Positions 34,611 to 44,261 of a stretch of 64,000 nt of DNA are shown here, one piece after another. Source of the DNA: Leptospira sp. WS58.C1 (GTDB taxonomy: Bacteria; Spirochaetota; Leptospiria; Leptospirales; Leptospiraceae); contig NZ_CP162138.1 in the NCBI RefSeq assembly GCF_040833995.1, positions 308,961 through 372,960 of the forward strand, in the 5' to 3' direction. Position numbers and translations under genes: made by a program. The number at the start of each line of letters is the position of its first letter. Within the stretch, counting starts at the first letter, position 1. The notes beneath the pieces are model-generated. The model ran no database searches. It had not been told where the DNA came from and was given only the letters and a program-made list of their open reading frames with translations.

Positions 34611-36907
34611 TCAGAATACAAAGGTAAAATCACCTTAAAAATACTGCCACCTTTTTGGTTCGGCTCTAAGATGACTTCTCCCCCCATTTTATTGATCAAT
34701 GTACGACTGATGGAAAGCCCGAGTCCGGTGCCTCCCACTGTTCTGTTTCTTTGGTCCGGGACTCGAAAAAATCTTTCAAAGATCAGTTCCTTGTATTTAG
34801 GATCTATACCGATCCCGGTGTCAGTAAATCGGACCTCTACTTTTTTATCCGAAATTTTTCTAAGTGAGACGTCGATTCCGCCTTTTTCCGTATATTTTAT
34901 GGCATTCACGAAAAAATTCGTTATGATCTGTGAAAACTCGAATCTTACTCCTTTTAGTTTTAGACCTTCCGAAAGATTAGTAGTAACCGTTAGTCCGCTT
35001 TCGGACGCGGAAGGAGAATTGATATATAATACTTCTTCGATCACAGTCAACGGATCAAATATCTCATACATCTCTTCCGAAGTTTGAGAGTCCTTCTTTT
35101 CCAATTGTAGAAGGTTATCTATCAGGAAATTCAACCTTCTTACGTTCTTACGGATTACATCCGTCATTTCCTTCTGATCCTTGTTCAAGGAAAGTTGTTC
35201 ATCAGCGAACAGAAGGTCAAAATATCCTTGGATATTCGTCATTGGAGATCTAAGTTCATGAGATATATTGGATATGAACTCGTGTTTGATCTTCTCGGAT
35301 TCCAAAATTAACGCGTTATCGTTTACTTGGATCTGATAGAATCTTTTTGTCTCCGCACTGAAGCCGGTCACACTAAGTCCCACCGAAAATTTTGTCCCGT
35401 CTTTTAGGATCAAACCCGCTTCCGGAATGAAAGTCATGTTTTGGTCCTTCCCTCCCGGAGATTTCAGTTCCGTTTGTTCTAAAATATCCGGGAGGACCCT
35501 TGCTAACCTTATATTTTTAATCTCGGAGGTTTGGTACCCGGAAACTTCCCTGAACCTTCTGTTGGCATCCACGATCATTCTAGTGTCCGCGTTCACGATG
35601 ATCATCGCGTCGGTTGCAAACTCGAACATATAACGGTATCTTTCTTCGGTGGTTTGGCGTTTTAGATCGCTTATATCCAGCCTAGTTTCCAAAAGATAAT
35701 TATCTTCGGAAAGCCTTTTGTTCTTTTCCTCTATGTCACGGATCTCTTGATTCAAATAATCTAATATTGCGTTCACCGTGGAACGTATAAAAAGGTACGG
35801 GCTTTTGGGCAGTTGTGTGTCCAAAGAAACTTCTCTTCTTCCTAAAAAAAGAGAAAGAGCCAATTCTTTCATTTCGGAGACCAGACTTCTGAGAGGAGAA
35901 ATATCTTTTACAAAATTCCCTAATTTGGTTTTCCCGTTGGAATAATAACTATGATAGAGTTTCGAATTTGTTTGTGTAATCGAAGATGGAAATTTAGGGA
36001 AAGGATTGTCGGCAACCGAATGGGCCAGATTTTCCAAGACCTTCTTTCCTCCATCCAAACCCGGAAACGTTTTTCCGTACATTTCCGTCACGAACCGGAC
36101 ATCTTCGAAGGAAGGCATTCCCGATAAAATTTTTCCAAGCTCCGGAACGGGCCTTCTATAAAACCCGTCCAGCTCTCCTGGTCTCCAAGGACAAGGGCCT
36201 ACCCAATCCGCTACAAACGAATCCCCTTCGTATGCTACGTGATTGGCAAGATCCTCCATTGCCTTTTTGATCGCCCTGGAAACCCTATTTGCTTCCTCCG
36301 GAAACTTAGAAGCAAATCTTCCGGTAAATACGAGCATATTCGTAGGAAGATAATATGGAGGGATCTCGTTCTCCACTGTGAGGCAGTAACCCTTCTCCCC
36401 AAAAAATGGATACTCCTGGAGAGAAGCGGCAGCTCCCAAACACTCTGCACGGATGAACTCATGAGCGAGTAACGTAGGCCTTGTAGTAAGATAAGGCACC
36501 GGTTTTCTGCGATGATAATTTTCGGAGCGAAAAAATTCCTCCGCTACGAATCTATCCAAGGAATAAGGGTGTAAGATGGGTAAAAAACTATGATAGGAAT
36601 CCCGGATGGACTCCGCTTCCATGTAAGATGCCGAATAAAATCCATGCACCAAACAAGACAGAATGACTCCTCGATAAAAAGTCCAATGAGGAGAGGTTTT
36701 TCGTAGTTGTTGGTCCATCCATGCCGTGAAAGGAATTTCTCCGGCTTCTGCCCGGCCTTCTCTCAAGTGAGCAAGAACTGCTTCGTAACTTTTGAGTGCA
36801 CGGACTCTGACGAGTACGTCTTCTTCCTCAAAGTATCCCCGACTAAAAGCTAGAAATACCGGAAATGCTGTGAGCCTTGGTGTTGTGACTATCTCTATTT
36901 CTATCAC
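34607..36907 (-). CDS. Soluble histidine kinase with NMT1/NrtA-like sensor domain and PAS
   Basis: A 766-residue kinase starting with GTG. Residues 1-310 resemble the NMT1/NrtA-type periplasmic binding fold (RLTAFPVFLAFSRGYFEEED, then VRALKSYEAVLAHLREGRAE, later LPTNMLVFTGRF). There is no signal peptide and no membrane segment, so this sensor should be cytoplasmic. A coiled coil (about 385-420) leads to a PAS domain (about 425-535), HisKA (FISNISHELRSPMTNIQGYF) and HATPase (NFFVNAIKY, DTGIGI, GTGLGLSISRT). Ligand unknown; small organic or anionic molecules are typical for the fold. No response regulator is adjacent. Confidence 0.85.
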   Translation of the reverse strand: MIEIEIVTTPRLTAFPVFLAFSRGYFEEEDVLVRVRALKSYEAVLAHLREGRAEAGEIPFTAWMDQQLRKTSPHWTFYRGVILSCLVHGFYSASYMEAESIRDSYHSFLPILHPYSLDRFVAEEFFRSENYHRRKPVPYLTTRPTLLAHEFIRAECLGAAASLQEYPFFGEKGYCLTVENEIPPYYLPTNMLVFTGRFASKFPEEANRVSRAIKKAMEDLANHVAYEGDSFVADWVGPCPWRPGELDGFYRRPVPELGKILSGMPSFEDVRFVTEMYGKTFPGLDGGKKVLENLAHSVADNPFPKFPSSITQTNSKLYHSYYSNGKTKLGNFVKDISPLRSLVSEMKELALSLFLGRREVSLDTQLPKSPYLFIRSTVNAILDYLNQEIRDIEEKNKRLSEDNYLLETRLDISDLKRQTTEERYRYMFEFATDAMIIVNADTRMIVDANRRFREVSGYQTSEIKNIRLARVLPDILEQTELKSPGGKDQNMTFIPEAGLILKDGTKFSVGLSVTGFSAETKRFYQIQVNDNALILESEKIKHEFISNISHELRSPMTNIQGYFDLLFADEQLSLNKDQKEMTDVIRKNVRRLNFLIDNLLQLEKKDSQTSEEMYEIFDPLTVIEEVLYINSPSASESGLTVTTNLSEGLKLKGVRFEFSQIITNFFVNAIKYTEKGGIDVSLRKISDKKVEVRFTDTGIGIDPKYKELIFERFFRVPDQRNRTVGGTGLGLSISRTLINKMGGEVILEPNQKGGSIFKVILPLYSE

Positions 36908-37070
36908 GCCCGTCTATCGTTCTTAGGCCGCGGGTTTTTTCAAGAAACCCTTGGATTTCCTTTCTAAAAGCTGCAAAAAAGACTAAACGGATCCTGGTTT
37001 TCTTCCGAGAGACATAATAAGGACGTGAAGATTAGCCATTTCGGCATAGGTAGGAACTCCTGAGGATTGT

Positions 37071-37646
37071 ATGAAGTTAGATGATTTAGAATCTTATCGT
37101 AGAATTGTCTCCAGAATGGAAGAAATCCAGGGAATTACCGAGAGATTTCAGCCAAGATCTCCTGCTCAGGAAGGAGATCCTACACCTAAGAAGATCGAGT
37201 CAGAATTCTCCCAAGAACTGGACGCCAAAATGAAGGGAATTTTCTCCCAAGAGAACGATCCAATTCCTAGGGACCTAACTAGTATTATAGAAAGGGAATC
37301 CTATAAAAATCATCTGGACCCGAATCTCGTCAAGTCTGTGATCAAGGCGGAGTCCAATTTTAGACCGAATGCCGTTTCTTCGAAAGGCGCGATCGGTCTT
37401 ATGCAACTTATGCCTGGCACGGCGGACATTTTAGGAGTGGAGAATCCTTTTGATCCGGAAGAAAATATTGCCGGTGGGACCAAGTTTCTCGCGGATATGA
37501 TGAAGAAGTTCGGAAATACGGATATGGCGCTTGCGGCTTATAACGCCGGACCAGGTGCCGTCCAAAAATACGAAGGGATCCCTCCATACAAGGAAACGAA
37601 AGATTACGTAAAAAAAGTGAATCGTTTCTGGAAAGGGAAATATTAA
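37071..37646 (+). CDS. Lytic transglycosylase (SLT domain), no signal peptide
   Basis: A 191-residue protein. The C-terminal 115 residues are a Slt70-type lysozyme-like domain: catalytic Glu in VIKAESNFRPNAVSSKGAIG, then LMQLMPGTADILG and AYNAGPGAVQKY. It would cleave peptidoglycan between MurNAc and GlcNAc, forming an anhydro end. The N-terminal 75 residues are charged and lack a Sec signal or membrane segment. An in-frame TAG at 37047 rules out an upstream extension with ATG, GTG or TTG. Export must be non-classical, for example through the flagellar system. A copy of the GGTAGGAACTCC motif sits just upstream of the ATG. Confidence 0.88.
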   Translation: MKLDDLESYRRIVSRMEEIQGITERFQPRSPAQEGDPTPKKIESEFSQELDAKMKGIFSQENDPIPRDLTSIIERESYKNHLDPNLVKSVIKAESNFRPNAVSSKGAIGLMQLMPGTADILGVENPFDPEENIAGGTKFLADMMKKFGNTDMALAAYNAGPGAVQKYEGIPPYKETKDYVKKVNRFWKGKY

Positions 37647-37653
37647 AAAAGGT

Positions 37654-38004
37654 TTAATAATACTTTTTTAATTCTCCGAACAGACAGGAGGTTAATTCGG
37701 AACAACTTACCATTTTGTCCGGCTGGAGACATACCTGCATTTTATCGAAATGTTTTCTGCAACCTCTTAAACAGGCATTTTCCACCTTATACAATTGATC
37801 TTCCGAAGTTTGGGGATATTCCTTTTTCGTACATTTCGCAAGATTATCGCAATAATCCAGGCAGATTTCCTTTCCTTCCCATTCCATTCCCGACTGGACC
37901 ACAGTTCCTCTGGAATATTTAAAGGCGATAAACGTGCCCACGGCCAGACCCAAAACAAAAATGGGAAGATACGGGAAAATTTTTCTGAAAGAGATTGGGC
38001 TCAT
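37654..38004 (-). CDS. Cysteine-rich membrane-anchored protein, 116 aa
   Basis: Not recognised by name. One N-terminal membrane segment (YLPIFVLGLAVGTFIAF) is followed by about 75 residues with eight cysteines (ICLDYCDNLAKC, ACLRGCRKHF, VCLQ, SCSELTSCLF). The regular spacing suggests disulfides in the periplasm. It starts inside the stop codon of the GT39 gene (ATGA overlap), so the two are probably co-translated. It could be an accessory of the glycosyltransferase. Confidence 0.7.
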   Translation of the reverse strand: MSPISFRKIFPYLPIFVLGLAVGTFIAFKYSRGTVVQSGMEWEGKEICLDYCDNLAKCTKKEYPQTSEDQLYKVENACLRGCRKHFDKMQVCLQPDKMVSCSELTSCLFGELKKYY

Positions 38005-39758
38005 CGACTCTCCGATTCGGAATTCTTATTCCAAGAAGGCTCATAAAAATAGATCAATTCTTTTCCTTGGTTTGGGCCCAGGAGTTCCTGCAGGGTGACA
38101 TCTCTTTTCCAAACAGTTTGGGTCTGAATAAGTCGGTATCCGGAAGGGATCCGGATCGGCTCCTGAAAAAAGACTAGGAATCTCCTCCCATCCACACAAT
38201 TTCGATCCGCACCTGGAACGGAATGGATGATATCGGCTCCTGGAAGTGAGTTCCTAAAAGTAAGCGCTGTCCAAGGATTTTCCGAAACGATGCAGATCTG
38301 TTTTGCGCTTGTGAAAGGTCCCTTTTCCGGCACCTCGCTTAGGTTCACTCTGGGAAGAATAGAAAATTGGATATAAGAGAGTAAGCCCGCTGCGAGCACC
38401 AGATTCAGGACAACAATGGAAGGAACTCCTAATCTTTGCGATCGAACCCTTCTTCCCCATACAAAAATCAAAAGTAAAAATGCAGTGAATACAAATTCCG
38501 CCAAGATACTTTGGCCCAATAGAACCCCGAAACCCCACATGCCAACCAGGATCAAAACCCCGATCCCGCACGAGAAAAAGAAATTCAGAAACAATATTTT
38601 CGAGAATTGATATTCCTTTTTTCTAATGAAGAATAATCCGATTCCCAAAAAAGCCAAAGGGATCAAAGGAAGAAGGTAATAAAAATCCTTACGGTTTGGT
38701 GCCAGGTGAACCAAGCAGACGGTAAGAATTGCCCAGAGGTAGGAACTCCCGATCGTTTCTCTTACAGATTTCGGCTTTTGGAATAATTTAGAAGAGAATC
38801 CGGAAAAAACGGCCAAACTAAAAGGAAAACTATAAAGTAAGAATCCGAGCGGGATAATCCACTCAGATTGGTTAGCTGTGGAAGCTGAAAATTTTCCGAG
38901 ATTCTCCGTGAAGAAAAAGATCGTTAGGAATTCTTTCCCCAATTCCGAATAAGAAAGAAGGACAAGTATCCAAATTGCAGGAATGATCAAGGAAGAAAAA
39001 TGGAAGATGAGATGAGAAAGGAGTTCCTTCCCTATTCTTTTCTTACCTGCCCATTCCCCATTTGGGTGAAGCAGAAAAATTCCGATTACGGAATAGGAAC
39101 CTAAAATAATTCCGGAATAAACTTGGAACACGGGACCTTTGACCAAAATTGCAATTCCGGAGAAGAGGCCTCCCATAAATAACCAGATTCGTTTTTTAGT
39201 AAGTCTGAATTCTAAGATCGTGATCGAGACCAAAATGATGAAAAATGTCAATAAGGACTCCATCATCACCAATCTGGAAAATTTGAACACTCCCAAGGTT
39301 AGAGTGTAAGCTGCAGAAATTGTGAACGCTTGTTTAGAACTCCCACCTGCCCTTCTAATTCCTAAGTAAATTAGGACGGAAGATCCGAAAAAAAGTAGAA
39401 AAGAAGGAAATCTTTCCGCAAAAAAACTGACCCCCAAAAGTCTGTCCGAAAAAATTCCGAGCCAAAATAACGCGGGCGGTTTGTAGAGATTTAAAACACC
39501 TTCAAATTTAGGGAAAAGATAGGAAGAAGAAGTTAAACTTTCTCGGATTGTGGCGATATGCATCGCTTCGTCACCTTGGGTCAAGATCGTATTTCCACCG
39601 GATCCGGGAAGGAGGAGGAATACGTTTAACAAAATGAGCAAAAAAATAAATAATTTATCCTCATTTAAGCTTTTTTTAAAAAACGAATTCCAAACCATAA
39701 ATTTGAAGAAAGTTCCCTTTTTTCGAAGTTTCAGATCGAAACAGATCGATAAGTCCAC
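38001..39758 (-). CDS. Glycosyltransferase family 39 (ArnT/PMT-like)
   Basis: A 585-residue membrane protein with about 11-13 hydrophobic segments. The first periplasmic loop has the GT39 acidic motif TQGDEAMH and a conserved segment (LYKPPALFWLGIFSDRLLG), as in ArnT-type enzymes that move a sugar from a polyprenyl phosphate to lipid A or protein. The C-terminal 120 residues form a soluble domain. The annotated GTG start at 39758 is uncertain; an ATG at 39698 gives an N-terminus closer to the first membrane helix. Four motif copies (38081, 38418, 38738, 39020) lie in this gene. Confidence 0.85.
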   Translation of the reverse strand: MDLSICFDLKLRKKGTFFKFMVWNSFFKKSLNEDKLFIFLLILLNVFLLLPGSGGNTILTQGDEAMHIATIRESLTSSSYLFPKFEGVLNLYKPPALFWLGIFSDRLLGVSFFAERFPSFLLFFGSSVLIYLGIRRAGGSSKQAFTISAAYTLTLGVFKFSRLVMMESLLTFFIILVSITILEFRLTKKRIWLFMGGLFSGIAILVKGPVFQVYSGIILGSYSVIGIFLLHPNGEWAGKKRIGKELLSHLIFHFSSLIIPAIWILVLLSYSELGKEFLTIFFFTENLGKFSASTANQSEWIIPLGFLLYSFPFSLAVFSGFSSKLFQKPKSVRETIGSSYLWAILTVCLVHLAPNRKDFYYLLPLIPLAFLGIGLFFIRKKEYQFSKILFLNFFFSCGIGVLILVGMWGFGVLLGQSILAEFVFTAFLLLIFVWGRRVRSQRLGVPSIVVLNLVLAAGLLSYIQFSILPRVNLSEVPEKGPFTSAKQICIVSENPWTALTFRNSLPGADIIHSVPGADRNCVDGRRFLVFFQEPIRIPSGYRLIQTQTVWKRDVTLQELLGPNQGKELIYFYEPSWNKNSESESR

Positions 39759-39891
39759 ATGTAATCGTTTACTTACTTATCGCCATACTGCGAAAATAAA
39801 CGGAACAAGCAAGAGTAAAGTTGATCTAAAAAGTAAAAATGCGCTTGGCTGATTAGTCAAAGGTCGGGATACATCCTATATAGGCAGTTAG

Positions 39892-40578
39892 ATGGTTCGA
39901 ACCCCTAAAAAGAAGGTCAAAAAAACGAAAGCATCCAAGGCAGGTGCACACGGTTCTCATAAGGGCCCTAAAAAAAGGGACCGAAAAGCAACCGAGACTG
40001 CTTTGATGAGAGCTGGGATACAAGTTTTTGCCAAAAAAGGTTATGATGCAGCTACCACTAAGGATATCGCCAAGACAGCGGGAGCAAACGAGGCGCTTAT
40101 CATGCGTTACTTCGGCGGAAAAAAAGGCCTTTTAGAAGCTATCCTAACGCGAACCGATGACCTGGGCGATTCTACCGCAGGAAAGAAAGAAGTAGAAACC
40201 AAGCCGGAACTTCATTTGGATGAGGCCTTGGTCGAGTCCATCATGGAAAGATGTTCCGATTTCAAACATTATTCCGACTTCATGAAAGTTGCAGTCAGTA
40301 GGATCATCCTAGATCCGGACGTTAGTAGGATTATCCAGACTAAAATTTATACCAAGGCTCTCCCTGAAATGATCCATGAGCTGGAAAAATTTAAGAAGGG
40401 GGGAGAGATCGACCCTAAAGCGGACCTGAAATCGGTTGCATTCGGGATTTCTTCTTTGACCTTTGCGTTAGGATTTATGGCCCAGGTAGTTTATAAAATT
40501 CCGGAATCGGAAATCAAGGCCACTATTAAAGAGATGGTGAGGATCCTACAGAAAGGCCTAAAACCGGACTCCAAATAA
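39892..40578 (+). CDS. TetR/AcrR-family regulator with basic N-terminal extension
   Basis: A 228-residue regulator. The first 30 residues are very basic ([14 protein letters not shown]), which is unusual for the family and may strengthen non-specific DNA contact. The HTH follows: [20 protein letters not shown] and [20 protein letters not shown]. The C-terminal domain has a TetR_C-like pattern ([14 protein letters not shown]). It is divergent from the GT39 gene with 133 bp between them and ends at a strong terminator shared with aconitase. Confidence 0.88.
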   Translation: MVRTPKKKVKKTKASKAGAHGSHKGPKKRDRKATETALMRAGIQVFAKKGYDAATTKDIAKTAGANEALIMRYFGGKKGLLEAILTRTDDLGDSTAGKKEVETKPELHLDEALVESIMERCSDFKHYSDFMKVAVSRIILDPDVSRIIQTKIYTKALPEMIHELEKFKKGGEIDPKADLKSVAFGISSLTFALGFMAQVVYKIPESEIKATIKEMVRILQKGLKPDSK

Positions 40579-40614
40579 AAAAGCCGAGACCAATATTAAA
40601 GGCCTCGGCTTTCT
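40578..40614. terminator. Bidirectional terminator between tetR-like gene and aconitase
   Basis: A 9-bp perfect stem, AAAGCCGAG (40580-40588) with CTCGGCTTT (40604-40612). Read on the minus strand it is followed by six T residues, so it is a good terminator for the aconitase transcript. On the plus strand the T-run is shorter. Confidence 0.85.
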
Positions 40615-40625
40615 TCGGAAAAGTT

Positions 40626-42887
40626 TTACTTTTTGCCGCCGATCAAATTCAAAGCACTTCCTGCCTTAAACCATTCAATCTGCTGTGCATTATAAGTGTG
40701 GTTCACTTTAAATTCATCCTTACTTCCGTCTTTATGATGTAAAACTAAAGTCAGAGGAGTTCCTTCTTTAAAATCGGTAAGTCCGATAATATCGATCTTA
40801 TCGTCTTCCTGGATCTTATCGTAATCCGCCTTATCCGCAAAAGTCAGAGCAAGCATTCCTTGTTTTTTCAAGTTTGTCTCATGAATACGAGCGAATGATT
40901 TTACAAGCACTGCTCTTACTCCCAAGAATCTTGGCTCCATAGCAGCGTGTTCTCTGGAAGAACCTTCTCCATAATTCTCGTCTCCAACCACTATGGAGCC
41001 GATGCCTTTAGCTTTGTACTGGCGTTGTACTTTGGGAACTTCATCGTAAGATCCGTCCAGTTGATTTTTCACGCTATTGATCTTCTCGTTGAAGATGTTC
41101 GTAGCTCCTATCAAAAGGTTATTGGAAATATTATCCAAATGTCCTCTGAATTTCAACCAAGGACCTGCCATAGAGATATGATCGGTCGTACATTTTCCTT
41201 TTACTTTGATGAGAAGGTTCAAACCTTTTAGATCCGTACCTTCCCATTTAATGAAAGGAGCAAGTAATTGTAGACGATTTGATTTCGGATCCACAACCAC
41301 TTGTACGTTAGAACCGTCGGCCGCAGGTGCTTGGTAACCGGGATCTTTCACATCGAATCCTTTTTTAGGAAGTTCGTCTCCGTTCGGAGGATCTAATTTA
41401 ACCTTCTCCCCTTTTTCATTGGTAAGAGTGTCGTTGTTCGGATCGAAAGTAAGATCTCCAGCAATCGCAAGTGCAGTCACAAGCTCTGGAGAAGCTACGA
41501 ATGCAAAAGTGTTCGGGTTCCCATCGTTCCTAGATTGGAAGTTGCGGTTAAAAGAGTGAACAATTGTGTTTTTCTCCTTCTTCTCCGCTCCTACCCTGGA
41601 CCACATTCCGATACAAGGACCACAAGCGTTTGCAAAAACTTTTGCCCCGATCTTTTCGAAAATTTTAATATACCCGTCTCTTTCTATCGTAAAACGAACG
41701 AGCTCGGAACCGGGAGTGATCGTAAACTCAGCCTTTGGCTTTAAGGATTTTTCCGCAGCCTGGTTCGCAAGAGAAGCAGCGCGAGCGATGTCCTCGTAAG
41801 AAGAGTTAGTGCAGGAACCGATCAGACCAACTTCTACTTTAGTAGGCCATCCGTTTTTCTTAGCTTCTTCTTTCATTTTAGAAATCGGAGTCGCCAAGTC
41901 AGGAGTGAAAGGTCCGTTCAAGTGAGGCTCCAACTCGGAAAGGTTGATCTCGATCACTTGGTCGAAGAATTTGTCAGGGTTTGTGTATACTTCCGGGTCT
42001 GCGGTGAGGTGTTCCTTCACCCCGTTCGCCAGATCCGCGATATCCGCTCTTGCGGTAGAGCGAAGGTATCTTTCCATGGACTCGTCATAAGCGAAAGTGG
42101 AGGTAGTTGCTCCGATTTCCGCCCCCATATTACAGATAGTACCTTTTCCGGTACAGGAAAGAGATGAAGCTCCTTCACCGAAATATTCTACAATTGCCCC
42201 TGTTCCACCTTTTACGGTGAGAATCCCCGCTACCTTTAAGATAACGTCTTTTGCAGAAGTCCAGCCGTTGAGTTTTCCGGTCAGTTTCACTCCGATCAAT
42301 TTAGGCCATTTGAGCTCCCAAGGAAGACCAGCCATCACGTCACAAGCGTCCGCTCCCCCGACCCCAATCGCAACCATTCCCAATCCACCGGCATTCACCG
42401 TATGTGAGTCGGTGCCGATCATCATTCCCCCAGGGAATGCATAATTTTCTAATACTACTTGGTGGATAATACCAGCTCCCGGTTTCCAGAATCCGATCCC
42501 ATACTTGTTGGAAACGGAAGAAAGAAAGTCGTAAACTTCCTTGTTTTCGGTGGAGGCAGTCGCTAAGTCCTCGGAGGAACCGATTTTCGCAGTGATCAAG
42601 TGGTCACAGTGCACAGTGGAAGGAACTGCTACCTTACTTCTACCTGCTGACATAAATTGTAATAAGGCCATCTGCGCAGTTGCGTCCTGCATTGCGACTC
42701 GGTCCGGGGCAAAATCAACGTAAGACTTTCCTCTCTCGAAATTGGAGGAGGGAGTTCCTTCCCAGAGGTGGGAGTAAAGAATTTTTTCGGTCAGAGTGAG
42801 AGGTCTGCCGACCACTTCTCTGGCTTTTTTAACCAGGGTCCCGAGTTTTTCATACCGGGCACGAATCATATCTATATCAAATGCCAT
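40626..42887 (-). CDS. acn: Aconitate hydratase (mitochondrial type)
   Basis: A 753-residue iron-sulfur enzyme that interconverts citrate and isocitrate in the TCA cycle. Cluster cysteines lie in LIGSCTNSS and [11 protein letters not shown]; the active-site serine/arginine are in [14 protein letters not shown]; the swivelling domain includes [14 protein letters not shown]. The size and sequence match the mitochondrial-type family rather than bacterial AcnA (about 890) or AcnB. I start at 42887 because GGAG lies 6 bases upstream, ahead of two further-out ATGs. A leading gap of 190 bp to the OmpA gene carries its promoter. Confidence 0.94.
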   Translation of the reverse strand: MAFDIDMIRARYEKLGTLVKKAREVVGRPLTLTEKILYSHLWEGTPSSNFERGKSYVDFAPDRVAMQDATAQMALLQFMSAGRSKVAVPSTVHCDHLITAKIGSSEDLATASTENKEVYDFLSSVSNKYGIGFWKPGAGIIHQVVLENYAFPGGMMIGTDSHTVNAGGLGMVAIGVGGADACDVMAGLPWELKWPKLIGVKLTGKLNGWTSAKDVILKVAGILTVKGGTGAIVEYFGEGASSLSCTGKGTICNMGAEIGATTSTFAYDESMERYLRSTARADIADLANGVKEHLTADPEVYTNPDKFFDQVIEINLSELEPHLNGPFTPDLATPISKMKEEAKKNGWPTKVEVGLIGSCTNSSYEDIARAASLANQAAEKSLKPKAEFTITPGSELVRFTIERDGYIKIFEKIGAKVFANACGPCIGMWSRVGAEKKEKNTIVHSFNRNFQSRNDGNPNTFAFVASPELVTALAIAGDLTFDPNNDTLTNEKGEKVKLDPPNGDELPKKGFDVKDPGYQAPAADGSNVQVVVDPKSNRLQLLAPFIKWEGTDLKGLNLLIKVKGKCTTDHISMAGPWLKFRGHLDNISNNLLIGATNIFNEKINSVKNQLDGSYDEVPKVQRQYKAKGIGSIVVGDENYGEGSSREHAAMEPRFLGVRAVLVKSFARIHETNLKKQGMLALTFADKADYDKIQEDDKIDIIGLTDFKEGTPLTLVLHHKDGSKDEFKVNHTYNAQQIEWFKAGSALNLIGGKK

Positions 42888-43075
42888 TGTCATCTCCGAT
42901 GATGGTTTCATCGTCTCTTAGGGTCGGGGTGCTTGTATAGGATTTTTCCGCCAAAAGGACAATTTTAAAAATACGGAATATCCGTTTACTATTTGATTAG
43001 ACGGAGAATGTGGAGAAGTGTCTGGAGTTCCTACCAAAGATTGAGAGAAAACAGAAAAAGGAGATCACTCCCCTT

Positions 43076-44068
43076 TCACTTGACGATTTGGATATCCACT
43101 CGTCTATTTTTTTCAGGACTTTGTCCCTTCCTTTCGGAAGAAGAAACTATCTGAGAACCTTTTGCTTCCAAAATGAAACGAGAAGTTTCCAAACCATTGC
43201 CCAATAAATAATCCCTAACCATTTCCGCTCTGAGCTGGGAAACTTTCAAATTCACCTCTTCGGTTCCTTCGGAAGAAGCGTGTCCAATCAGCACGACCTT
43301 CACTCCCGAATTTCTTTTAAGAAGAAGAGTAAGGGAATCCAGGATCCTTCTCTGTGACTGAGGCACCTTTATATCATTTTTATCGAAAAGGATCGGGGAA
43401 GATTGGATTTTAGAAACAAGCTCCCCGTCCTTCCCAGGAAGATCCACAGGTTCATGTTTCTGAGAGAAGAAGCCAAAAATATTTCCCTTTTCCGAAGAAG
43501 GACTCTCTTTCTTCTCAGCCGGTTGCTTAGATTTACTTTCTTTAATTTCTTCGGTATGACTAATAGATCTCTTTCCATTGTTTCGGAATGCAAAATAGAT
43601 TCCTATTCCAAACCCTGCTAGAATAAGAAGAGAGAGGACGAGAACAGGAATTTGATTCTGCTTTTTTGCCTGGCCTGCCGAAGGAGTCGGAATATATCCT
43701 CTGTATGATGCTTCTGCGTGTTGAGAACTCATGAGACTAATCGCTTCATCATGAGAAGTGTATTCTTCTTCTTGAGGGGAGGATTTAGTATGAGAAGATT
43801 TTTCTGCGGCCCACTTGCGGATCTCTGTGCGAAACCATTCATCCGCTTTTGTAGTAAATTGAAAATTCTCACGGACATATTCCATCGTTTTCTTTTCGAT
43901 ATCCGTGTAGGTATTATTATCCTTTACAGCATTAAGCAGTTTCTTTGCATCCGCGATTGAGATCCGGCCGTCTTTTTTACCTGAGGTAGCCTTCTCCGCT
44001 AATTCGATGAGGCCTCGATCATATTTTTTGCCTTTTATAGTGACGTAATAATTCTGCTTCTTAGTCAT
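43076..44068 (-). CDS. OmpA-domain protein with cytoplasmic N-terminus and one TM segment
   Basis: A 330-residue protein. Residues 1-135 are soluble and charged (KKYDRGLIELAEKATSGKK). One membrane segment follows (IPVLVLSLLILAGFGIGIYF), then a linker and a C-terminal OmpA-like peptidoglycan-binding domain: VVLIGHASSEG, then NLKVSQLRAEMVRDYL. The Arg ligand is kept, but the Asp of the usual GHTD motif is missing. The topology is that of a MotB-like or envelope-tethering protein. Start at 44068 (ATG, GGAG close upstream) rather than a GTG 15 bases earlier. Confidence 0.82.
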   Translation of the reverse strand: MTKKQNYYVTIKGKKYDRGLIELAEKATSGKKDGRISIADAKKLLNAVKDNNTYTDIEKKTMEYVRENFQFTTKADEWFRTEIRKWAAEKSSHTKSSPQEEEYTSHDEAISLMSSQHAEASYRGYIPTPSAGQAKKQNQIPVLVLSLLILAGFGIGIYFAFRNNGKRSISHTEEIKESKSKQPAEKKESPSSEKGNIFGFFSQKHEPVDLPGKDGELVSKIQSSPILFDKNDIKVPQSQRRILDSLTLLLKRNSGVKVVLIGHASSEGTEEVNLKVSQLRAEMVRDYLLGNGLETSRFILEAKGSQIVSSSERKGQSPEKNRRVDIQIVK

Positions 44069-44261
44069 ATTCTCCGTCCACACTATATAGGCCTGGGATC
44101 TTTTCAGTCGACGAACCCTTTTTCGGGTAAATCGAATCTTAAGTTAATTTGATAGACAATCCGTGCAACAAAAGTTTTGCGAGGCCTATATTCATTATCG
44201 AACCGTCTATGACTCTTTCTTGATTCGAAATGAAGTCGGAGAAGAATAAAATCCTGTGTTT

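Noticed and set aside
41922..42444. Long open frames on the plus strand inside aconitase
   Set aside because: They are antisense to clearly conserved aconitase coding sequence and show no domain.
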